64,000 nt of DNA from Chitinilyticum litopenaei DSM 21440 (GTDB taxonomy: Bacteria > Pseudomonadota > Gammaproteobacteria > Burkholderiales > Chitinibacteraceae), in contig NZ_ATZJ01000018.1 of NCBI RefSeq assembly GCF_000428145.1, positions 11,817-75,816 of the forward strand, read 5' to 3'. A program made the translations under genes and the position numbers. This document shows, piece after piece, positions 51,487 to 58,031 of this stretch. Positions within the stretch are counted from its first letter, which is position 1. The number at the start of each line of letters is the position of its first letter. The notes beneath the pieces are model-generated. The model was not told the DNA's origin. It searched no databases and was given only the letters and a program-made list of their open reading frames with translations.

Positions 51487-51631
51487 GCTAGCAAAAAGCG
51501 CGGGGCAGCAGGCTGTCGAAAACGGCCTGCGGTGTTTTTTCCCGTGCGGCAGGAGGCCGGGACGCGCGAGGGGGAGGGCGGGTGCTGATCGCCGGCCGCA
51601 GGCTGGGCCTGATCATCTGGGGTTTCGGCTG

Positions 51632-51678
51632 GGTATAAGACCACAGGCCAGCGGGTTACTGGCCTGTGGGGTCATGCA
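51632..51678. repeat. 47-bp repeat, right end decayed, perfect 11-bp stem
   Basis: GGTAT at 51632; CCACAGGCCAG (51641-51651) pairs perfectly with CTGGCCTGTGG (51659-51669); the right box reads ATGCA instead of ATACC. Downstream of the leftward lipoprotein gene, so it may also terminate that transcript. Confidence 0.6.
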
Positions 51679-51715
51679 TGGCTGTGTATTTCTTGCCCGG
51701 TCCGGGCGCGACGCC

Positions 51716-52267
51716 TTACTGGGCGGGCTTGCTGCTGCCCGGAATGATGGTCTTCAGGATGTCGCCAATCCTGGGCTGCCAGACGGCGGCCTGCGCCACG
51801 GGATAACTCAGACGCACCGTGGTGAGCGCGCCATCGCGCAGGAAACTCTGCTCGAAGAGCTGCTGCTCGCCCAGCTTGCCGGTGGTCATGAACCAGCTAT
51901 TGCCTTCGTGCGCTTCGCCGACGCTGAGGCCCTCTTTCTCCAGTTCGGCGCGGCGGGCCTTGGCCAGGTCGGCGATCACCGGCTGCGCGACGGTTTTGGC
52001 GCTGATGGCCAGTTGCGTGCTCTGGTCGGCGCTGGCGAAGCTGCGGCCTTCCGGCGTTTCCGGCTGGGCGGCAAGCTCGCTCGGGTAATCGATCTGGTAG
52101 CCGAACTGGCTGTTCTGGTAGCGCGACCAGCCCGGTGCCGGCGGGTTGGCGGCAGGGATGCTGTCGGTCTGAGCGGGCGCCGTTGCCGTGGACGGCGGGG
52201 TGGCGTCGCCGCAGGCGCTCAGCAACAGGGCCAGCAGCAGGCTGCTGAATGTCAGTGCATGTTTCAT
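51716..52267 (-). CDS. Putative lipoprotein, unknown function
   Basis: A 183-residue protein from the ATG at 52267, with signal MKHALTFSSLLLALLLSAC and lipobox LSAC (Cys19). After a Thr/Ala/Pro linker comes a domain starting GWSRYQNSQFGYQIDYPSEL, a PsbP/DUF1795-like pattern of unknown role. A GGAGG-like site precedes the start. Flanked by 47-bp repeats on both sides. Confidence 0.7.
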   Translation of the reverse strand: MKHALTFSSLLLALLLSACGDATPPSTATAPAQTDSIPAANPPAPGWSRYQNSQFGYQIDYPSELAAQPETPEGRSFASADQSTQLAISAKTVAQPVIADLAKARRAELEKEGLSVGEAHEGNSWFMTTGKLGEQQLFEQSFLRDGALTTVRLSYPVAQAAVWQPRIGDILKTIIPGSSKPAQ

Positions 52268-52589
52268 CTCATCCTCCATGGCGCGCTGCGCCTTGCGGTC
52301 TGTGCCGCTTGGTTTACGGGTGGCGGCCATCTTAGCAGAGCCATCGTCCGGCGGCAGCACCGGCGCGGCCTAGCACGCTTCCTGCCCGTTCAGCATATGA
52401 ATGGGGGCGGATGTATTGCCCTGTAGCCATTCCGCAAAAACGGCCAGGGCAAGATACCCTGGCCAGTTCAGCGGGATTGCTGTTGAGCACAGTGTCTCTG
52501 CGCTTGAAATGTTTGTTGCTGTCTGCCGTGAAGGCGCGCCCACCAGACTGGTATTCGCTCCTCGTCCTGCGCGGTTGCCAAAGCGCGCC
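52268..52589. other. Gene-free gap between the lipoprotein and patatin genes
   Basis: About 320 bases upstream of the lipoprotein gene and downstream of the patatin gene. It contains a 47-bp repeat (52412-52458); the rest shows no coding pattern or clear signal. Confidence 0.5.
52412..52458. repeat. 47-bp repeat, left end TGTAT
   Basis: Left arm GTATTGCCCTGTAGCC (52413-52428) and right arm GGCCAGGGCAAGATACC (52442-52458) pair with small offsets; only the first base of the left box deviates. Confidence 0.65.
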
Positions 52590-53702
52590 TTATTTGCCGC
52601 TGTGCAGGGCCTTGCGCCGCTGGGCGAGGAAGGCGCTGGCCTGTTCCTGGCCGTCTTTCACCAGCAGCGCGATATTTTCCGGGCTGCGGTCGAGCTTGGA
52701 TTCGTAATCCAGCTCGTGCTGCAGGTGCGCGGACATCTCGATGAAGGGGATGGTGTAGGGCCGGTCGGGCTGGTCGGCATAGCATTTCGGGATCAGCACC
52801 GGCTTGTTCACCGCCAGTGTCTGCAGGAATTCGGGCTTGAAAGCGTCCATCAGCAGCAGATCGTTGATCAGCGCCATGCTGGTCAGCTGCTGGAACAGCG
52901 ACATGTTGCCGACCATTTCATTGCGGCGGTCGGCGATGTCCTCCGGCGCATGCGGTACGGACTGGCAGCCGGTCGGGTTGATCTTGATGACCCAGATTTC
53001 ATCGGGAATATTGCCCGCACCGACAAAGCTCGGGCGCACCAGTTCGTCGAGCGGCGGGTTGTCGGAGAACAGGCCGTCCCAGTAGGCGAAACCGTCGAAC
53101 TCGACCGCCGGAAAAATGTTGGGCACCGCGCAGGAAGACAGCAGGTGTTCAAGCCGGATTGCTTCCTCGCGTGAATTGAACTTGCGCAGCTTGCCGGTCA
53201 GCACCTCGGCCGCGCCCAGCAGCAGCGCTGGCGCATCGGGTTGCGCGCCCCAGCGCTGCAGTTCGTCGAAGTCGAAGTGCTTTTGCAGCAGCGCGGGGAA
53301 ATCGGTGAACTCGCGGCGCAGGCTGCTGGTGGTCACGCCCATCAGCGCCTTGACCAGCGGCGAGGAGGGGCTGATGTTGATTTGCGGCAGCTGGCCCTTG
53401 CTGGTCGCGCGCAGCGATTCGATCACGTAGTCGTTGAAGTGACGCTCGGCCGGCGTTTGCGCGGTATTGTCCTGCCAGAAGGCCAGCAGACGCTGTGTGG
53501 GACTGGCGTCGCCCTTCATCAGCGCATACCACAGCAGCGTGGCGCACAGCGCGCCGCCCGAGGTGCCCGACAGGCTGACAATCTGGAAATCGTCCTGCAG
53601 GCGATGCTGGAACAGCGCATCCAGCGCACCGGCGGTGAAGGCGGTCTGGCTGCCGCCGCCCTGGCAGGCGATGGCGATCTTGCGACGGGGCTTGCTGGGC
53701 AT
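52590..53702 (-). CDS. Patatin-like phospholipase
   Basis: A 370-residue patatin-domain acyl hydrolase. ATG at 53702 (MPSKPRRKIAIACQGGG); a longer frame lacks support. Oxyanion-hole motif CQGGGSQTAFTAG, nucleophile box GTSGG (Ser near residue 46) and catalytic Asp in YWDGLFSDNPP near 208. No signal peptide, so probably cytosolic or delivered by another route. Substrate unknown. Confidence 0.9.
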   Translation of the reverse strand: MPSKPRRKIAIACQGGGSQTAFTAGALDALFQHRLQDDFQIVSLSGTSGGALCATLLWYALMKGDASPTQRLLAFWQDNTAQTPAERHFNDYVIESLRATSKGQLPQINISPSSPLVKALMGVTTSSLRREFTDFPALLQKHFDFDELQRWGAQPDAPALLLGAAEVLTGKLRKFNSREEAIRLEHLLSSCAVPNIFPAVEFDGFAYWDGLFSDNPPLDELVRPSFVGAGNIPDEIWVIKINPTGCQSVPHAPEDIADRRNEMVGNMSLFQQLTSMALINDLLLMDAFKPEFLQTLAVNKPVLIPKCYADQPDRPYTIPFIEMSAHLQHELDYESKLDRSPENIALLVKDGQEQASAFLAQRRKALHSGK

Positions 53703-53839
53703 GCGGGCATCCTGCTCTGAATGACGGAGACGGTCAGCGTGGCCAAACGTGCCGGCAAGGTCAAGGCGGGTGCGCAAATCGTTGCAAAAAGCCCGCGCCT
53801 GGCTGCCTACAATCGCCTTTTCCCTTGGGCCCCGCTGCC

Positions 53840-54181
53840 ATGCCTCCCGCTCTCGCCTCCATCCTGCTGCTGGTCTGCTCCAACCTGTTCATGACGTTTG
53901 CCTGGTACGCCCACCTCAAGCACGGCCAGACCAAGCCCTGGCTTTTGATGGCGCTGATGAGCTGGGGGATCGCGCTGTTCGAATACCTGCTGCAGGTGCC
54001 GGCCAACCGCATCGGCTACCAGGTATTCAGCCTGGCGCAGCTCAAGATCATGCAGGAGGTGATCACCCTGTCGGTGTTCATCCCCTTTGCGATTTTCTAC
54101 ATGAAGGAGCCCTTCAACTGGAACTACGTCTGGGCGGCGCTGTGCATGGTCGGTGCCGTGTATTTCATGTTCAGGGGCTGA
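53840..54181 (+). CDS. DUF486 family small membrane protein
   Basis: A 113-residue protein with four transmembrane segments, starting MPPALASILLLVCSNLFMTFAWYAHLKH; contains SWGIALFEYLLQVPANRIGY, the DUF486 hallmark, and ends YFMFRG. Resembles half-size DMT/SMR transporters, function unknown. An in-frame TTG at 53825 is less likely as start. Divergent from the patatin gene. Confidence 0.85.
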   Translation: MPPALASILLLVCSNLFMTFAWYAHLKHGQTKPWLLMALMSWGIALFEYLLQVPANRIGYQVFSLAQLKIMQEVITLSVFIPFAIFYMKEPFNWNYVWAALCMVGAVYFMFRG

Positions 54182-54183
54182 GG

Positions 54184-54230
54184 GGTATTGCCTTGGTGCC
54201 ATTCATACGCAAGGCTTGCCGGTTAATACC
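54184..54230. repeat. 47-bp GGTAT/ATACC repeat, exact ends
   Basis: GGTATTGCCTTGGTGCC (54184-54200) and GCTTGCCGGTTAATACC (54214-54230). It begins two bases after the DUF486 stop codon. Confidence 0.7.
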
Positions 54231-54242
54231 CTATTCGACATG

Positions 54243-54330
54243 GACGCAGAGGCACAGAGGACCGCAGGAGCAAACCTCGGCCTTTCTGAGGATTTTGCCT
54301 TCCCAGCGTCCTCGGTATCGCTGTGCTTCA
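54243..54330. repeat. Degenerate ACCACAGAG-type repeat, copy 8
   Basis: Left arm GACGCAGAGGCACAGAGGA near 54243 is clear; the right arm is poorly preserved. Listed because of position and left-arm match only. Confidence 0.35.
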
Positions 54331-54346
54331 ATCGGATTTTCATGTT

Positions 54347-54670
54347 CCTGATTGTGTCTTTTCTTCAGGAAGCGTGGTTTTCAGCGCCTGCGGCGCGGTG
54401 TTTTGATGCCGGGTGTGCCCGGCGGCACGTCAGGGGGCTTGTCTTGCCAAGCCCCCCGACACCCCCAAGGCGCGCCCGGCCAGCCGCCCCGCTGCGCGGG
54501 GTGCCTTGCGATGCTCGTTTTTCCGGGGGAGCGGGACAACTCGCCCTGCGGGCTCAAACACGTCCCGCCCCTGATCCCGGAAAAACTGCGCTTCTCAGCG
54601 GCTTTCAGGGCAGAGTGTACTAATCAACGCTTGTGTTACTCGGGCTTTCTGAAGAAAAGACATAGTCATG
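54347..54670. mobile_element. Miniature inverted-repeat element, copy 2 (324 bp)
   Basis: Closely similar to 49162-49486 along its whole length, with inverted ends (left CCTGATTGTGTCTTTTCTTC, right GAAGAAAAGACATAGTCATG). It is flanked by a perfect 8-bp direct repeat TTCATGTT (54339-54346 and 54671-54678), a target-site duplication. No transposase inside. Confidence 0.85.
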
Positions 54671-54726
54671 TTCATGTTTGCCGGTCAGCTTGCCGCTTGG
54701 GTCGGCGACGGGCTGATCCGCCGGCT

Positions 54727-54981
54727 TCACAGTTCGAGCGTGTGCCGCAGCGGATGGCGGCTGCGCCAGTCGGCGGGTGCGGGGACTCTGGCGCGCAGCG
54801 GCAGCGGGGCGAATTCCTCGCGCCAGGCCAGCGTGGCGTCGCCCAGCCAGGGGGGAATGTCGGAAAGCCGCAGATAGTCGGGGAAGAAGGGGCGCGGCGT
54901 GCGCTCGCCGCTGTTGCCGGGAATGTGACGCAAGCCCAGCAGGATCAGGACGATGCGCAGGAACGGGTCGGCGTGGTACAT
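54727..54981 (-). CDS. Small hypothetical protein
   Basis: An 84-residue protein, MYHADPFLRIVLILLGLRHIPGNSG..., with a hydrophobic stretch near 8-18. A good AGGAG site lies before the ATG at 54981. No family recognised. Rich in Arg, Pro and Leu toward the end. Confidence 0.45.
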   Translation of the reverse strand: MYHADPFLRIVLILLGLRHIPGNSGERTPRPFFPDYLRLSDIPPWLGDATLAWREEFAPLPLRARVPAPADWRSRHPLRHTLEL

Positions 54982-55126
54982 GGTGCTCTCCTGGTGGCCG
55001 GCCGCAACACGGGCCGCAGGGCTGTTTCAGCAAGCGCCGTGCCAGCAAGCGATCCACGCCATTTCGCGGATTCGCGGCCGCAGGGACCGTTGCGCTGCAC
55101 CATTGGCGCGCAGCGGCGCACCGCAA

Positions 55127-55570
55127 TCAGGCGTCGCGCCAGCGCCGGTAGGTGGCGGCCTGGCCATGGCAGGCGCCGGTCGCATCGAGCAGATTCCACA
55201 CCGTCACGTCCTCGATCCAGAAGCGGCGGCCGTCGCGGGCGATGCGCAGGCCGCGATAGCCGGTGGCGAAGCCCTGCCGGCTGACCTGGTCGAGCAGCTG
55301 CTGGCGCTCTTCACGGTTGGGGGCTTCGGCGGACAGTCTGGATGGCAGGCCGATCAGCTCGGCGGCCGGATAGCCAAAGCAGGCTTGCGCGCAGGCATTG
55401 GCGTAAATGAAGCGCGGATCGGCGCTGCCGTCATGCGCCAGCACGCAGAAGGGCGCGTCGTGCTGCAGCCAGTGCGCGGCATGCTCTGGCGCGATGTCGG
55501 CGGGCAGCAGCGGCCGCCCGAGCAGACGCTGGTGGCTGGCGAGAATGAGGGCGGGCAGGTCGGTGGGCAT
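55127..55570 (-). CDS. MEKHLA/PAS-fold domain protein
   Basis: A 147-residue single-domain protein. The sequence ADPRFIYANACAQACFGYPA, ELIGLPSRLSAEAPNREERQ, GYRGLRIARDGRRFWIED and TVWNLLDATGACHGQAAT matches the MEKHLA family, a PAS-related sensor fold first described in plant HD-ZIP proteins. Ligand and partner unknown. It lies just upstream of a binding-protein gene on the same strand, but the two need not be related. Confidence 0.8.
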   Translation of the reverse strand: MPTDLPALILASHQRLLGRPLLPADIAPEHAAHWLQHDAPFCVLAHDGSADPRFIYANACAQACFGYPAAELIGLPSRLSAEAPNREERQQLLDQVSRQGFATGYRGLRIARDGRRFWIEDVTVWNLLDATGACHGQAATYRRWRDA

Positions 55571-55593
55571 GGCGACTCCGGGCCCGCCGGTGT

Positions 55594-56418
55594 TCAGCCT
55601 CCGCCCTGGATGCGGAAGGTGCGCGGCATCGGATTGCCGCTTTGCGGGCCAAACCAGCGATTGTAAATGCGTTCGGCCTCGCCGCTGCGTTCCAGTTCGA
55701 GCAGCGTCTCGTTCACCAGTTTTTGCAGCCGCGTTTCGCCCTTGTTCATCGCAATGCCGAAGATGTCGAGGTTGAGGTTGTAGTCGCTGAGCGCAAACTT
55801 GTCCCTGTTCGGCATTTTCAGCAAGAGACCGGCCAGTGTCGCCTCGTCGTCGGAAACGGCGTCCAGCCGGCCCTCGGCGAGAAAGCGCACCATCTGCGGC
55901 GAATCGTCGAAATCCACCACGGTGGCGCCGGGCAGCTGGCGGCGCACCGCCGCCGCGCCGGTGGTGCCGCGCACGACGCCGATATTGGCCTTGGCCAGCG
56001 CGTCCTGGCTCGTGTACTTGCCCCGGGGGGCCAGCACCTTCTGGCTGGAGATGAAATAGCCGGTACTGAACAGCACTTCGCGCTCGCGCTCGCGCGTCTT
56101 GCTGAAGGCGGCGATGATCAGGTCCACCTTGCCGCTCTTGAGCACCTCGATGCGCTGGTCGGGCTGGACATCGCGCACGATGACCGGCACGCCCAGCCTC
56201 TTGCCGATGGCCAGTGCAAAATCGACGTCGTAGCCGCTGGCGCCGTCCTTGCCGCGCTGGGCAAAGGGCGGCACATCGACATTCACGCCCACCTGCAGGC
56301 TGCCGCGCGCCTTGATGTCATCCAGCCGGTCGGCCAGCACGAGGCCCGGCAGCAGGCAGGCCAGCAGGGCCAGCAAGCCGTGTTTGAACCCGGATAATCC
56401 ATTGGGACGCGGGATCAT
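55594..56418 (-). CDS. Periplasmic amino-acid-type solute-binding protein
   Basis: A 274-residue family 3 binding protein. The core starts DRLDDIKARGSLQVGVNVDVPPFAQ and includes GYDVDFALAIGKRLGVPV and KVDLIIAAFSKTRERE. The start is uncertain: the ATG at 56418 gives MIPRPNGLSGFKHGLLALLACLLPGLVLA, where the first ten or so residues come from an inverted-repeat element (56387-56562), and no ribosome binding site is seen. No permease or ATPase gene is linked, so it may serve a distant transporter or act as a sensor. Confidence 0.8.
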   Translation of the reverse strand: MIPRPNGLSGFKHGLLALLACLLPGLVLADRLDDIKARGSLQVGVNVDVPPFAQRGKDGASGYDVDFALAIGKRLGVPVIVRDVQPDQRIEVLKSGKVDLIIAAFSKTREREREVLFSTGYFISSQKVLAPRGKYTSQDALAKANIGVVRGTTGAAAVRRQLPGATVVDFDDSPQMVRFLAEGRLDAVSDDEATLAGLLLKMPNRDKFALSDYNLNLDIFGIAMNKGETRLQKLVNETLLELERSGEAERIYNRWFGPQSGNPMPRTFRIQGGG

Positions 56419-56562
56419 GGCGAGGGGTATCGCGAGTGAGTTCGCGCGCTTGCGCCAAGCACATAGCCAGCTATGGGCGCGAAGCAAGGGCGTGAAGGCA
56501 CCGCGAAACAGCCGCCAGGGCCCGTGTAGGCTCGAAGAGCCGCCCAATGGATTATCCGGGTT
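56387..56562. mobile_element. 176-bp element with perfect 20-bp terminal inverted repeats
   Basis: AACCCGGATAATCCATTGGG at 56387-56406 is exactly inverted at 56543-56562. The interior has no gene. The left end lies within the coding start of the binding-protein gene. No obvious target duplication. Confidence 0.7.
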
Positions 56563-56673
56563 ACAGGGGGATTTCATGACGATGCTCCGCAAGGGGCGCG
56601 ACAGGGCGCGAATGTGCGGTGTTTTAGCGGGAACGGCACGCGCCGTCCATGCGGGAAACACCGCAGTACAGCG

Positions 56674-57168
56674 TCATGAAGGGGGCAGTATCGGTGCCAG
56701 CGCCGCCTGCCAGGCCGCCAGCTTGTCGGCGAGCGGCCGGGTGAAGGCCGGGCTGGTCGAGGGCAGCGCGAGCAGACGCGCATCGTCGCCCAGCGATTGT
56801 CTGGCCAGCCGGTGGGCCGTCTGGCCATTGCAGGCAATCAGCCGCAGCGCCGGCAGCGTGGCGATCAGTCCTGACAGCGGGTTGGTCGCTACCTCGCGCA
56901 ATGCCGCGTCGAGGCTGCCCTGCCGCGAGGCCGAGGCCACCGTGTCCCACAGCGCTATGCCATGCTGCAACAGCGTGGCATAGCGCTGCGGCCAGTCGCA
57001 ATCCGCCAGCGGCTGGCCCGTCAGTGCCGCCATGATGGGCCAGAAGGCATTGCGCGGATGCGCGTAATACTCACCGGCCGCCAGCGAAGCCTCGCCGGGC
57101 AGCGTGCCCAGCACCAGAATCCGGCAGTGCGCGGCGGCGACGGGGGCGAAGCTGCGCTTCTCGCTCAT
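56674..57168 (-). CDS. DNA-deoxyinosine/uracil glycosylase, UDG family 6
   Basis: A 164-residue glycosylase of the uracil-DNA glycosylase superfamily. The motifs LVLGTLPGEASLAAGEYYAH, PRNAFWPI and LPSTSPA match family 6 (hypoxanthine-DNA glycosylase), where the Asn of RNAFWPI is catalytic. It would excise deaminated adenine from DNA. No linked repair genes. Confidence 0.88.
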   Translation of the reverse strand: MSEKRSFAPVAAAHCRILVLGTLPGEASLAAGEYYAHPRNAFWPIMAALTGQPLADCDWPQRYATLLQHGIALWDTVASASRQGSLDAALREVATNPLSGLIATLPALRLIACNGQTAHRLARQSLGDDARLLALPSTSPAFTRPLADKLAAWQAALAPILPPS

Positions 57169-57176
57169 GGCTTGCC

Positions 57177-57343
57177 TAACAGGGTGTTGAAAAACACCCT
57201 GCGTCTCGTTTTTTCCGGCAAAGCCGGGAAAAATGCATGAAAAGCAAAATTGTAAAGCATTGATTTTTCAAGAGGCCATTTGCACCGGGCTTTGCCCGGT
57301 GCTTGATGCTGCCGGAAAAACCGACTTTTTCAACAGCCTGTTA
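57177..57343. mobile_element. 167-bp element with imperfect inverted ends, TA flanks
   Basis: Left end TAACAGGGTGTTGAAAAA and inverted right end TAACAGGCTGTTGAAAAA differ at one of 18 bases; TTTTTCCGGCA follows on both sides. Insertion at TA, the target of IS630/mariner-type transposases, is plausible. The right end supplies the TAA stop codon of the YhcH gene. Confidence 0.6.
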
Positions 57344-57808
57344 ACCGGCGAGCAGCGCCGCGGCGATCTTGATCACCACCTTGCGGATGGGGCGTGGCTC
57401 AGTGACCGCGCGGCAGGGCTTGTGCAGCTCGCCGGGGAAAAAAATCGCGAACATGCCCGGCTTTAGCACCAGGCGCGATTCGTCGGGCTGCGGGTGGACA
57501 AAGGCGATGTCGCGCCCGTCCAGCTGATCCTGCACGCGCGCCAGTGCCGGATTGGCCGGCGCGAAGCCGATGGCTTCCTCGCCGTCGAGCAGGTACTGGA
57601 TGTCGATGTAGCGCGCGTGAAATTCCGGCATGCCGGTTTCCCAGGGCTGGGTCAGCGGCTCCTGGACGATGGCGATCATGTTTTCGCCGTCAAGCGGATA
57701 GCGCCCCGGCGGCATGCTGCTGAAATCGGTGTCGCGCAGATAGGCGAGGCCGCGCGCGATGGCGGCGGGCAGCGGCGGTTGCGGATGGGCGATATGGCCG
57801 AGGTACAT
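57341..57808 (-). CDS. YhcH/YjgK/YiaL family protein
   Basis: A 155-residue cupin-like protein from the ATG at 57808 (MYLGHIAHPQPPLPAAIARGL). Family motifs: PLTQPWETGMPEFHARYIDIQYLLDGEE, LKPGMFAIFFPGELHKPC and RKVVIKI. Members occur in sialic-acid and sugar operons (EbgC/YhcH-like, possibly anomerases). Its last codon and stop come from the inserted element, so the original C terminus may have changed slightly. Confidence 0.85.
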   Translation of the reverse strand: MYLGHIAHPQPPLPAAIARGLAYLRDTDFSSMPPGRYPLDGENMIAIVQEPLTQPWETGMPEFHARYIDIQYLLDGEEAIGFAPANPALARVQDQLDGRDIAFVHPQPDESRLVLKPGMFAIFFPGELHKPCRAVTEPRPIRKVVIKIAAALLAG

Positions 57809-58031
57809 GACCTTGTCCTGCGGGGAAAACCGGCATTTTAACAGGTCGCAGCGCCAGCACCTGCGGCCGGATGGCAGGGCAGGTTCTGACGGGCGGGTCG
57901 GCCGCAAGCAGTTGTTTAACAGTGATTTTCATGTGCATGCACTATTCTTGTGCTAGAAAAATTACTCATAAGTCAATTTTGATTCAGCAATAAGTCATAA
58001 AACTAGTGCTTGCCACAGGATGGGGACCACC

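Noticed and set aside
57960..58031. A FliA (sigma28) promoter before the chemoreceptor gene
   Set aside because: TAAA-like and GCC-like pieces exist but their spacing does not fit the consensus.
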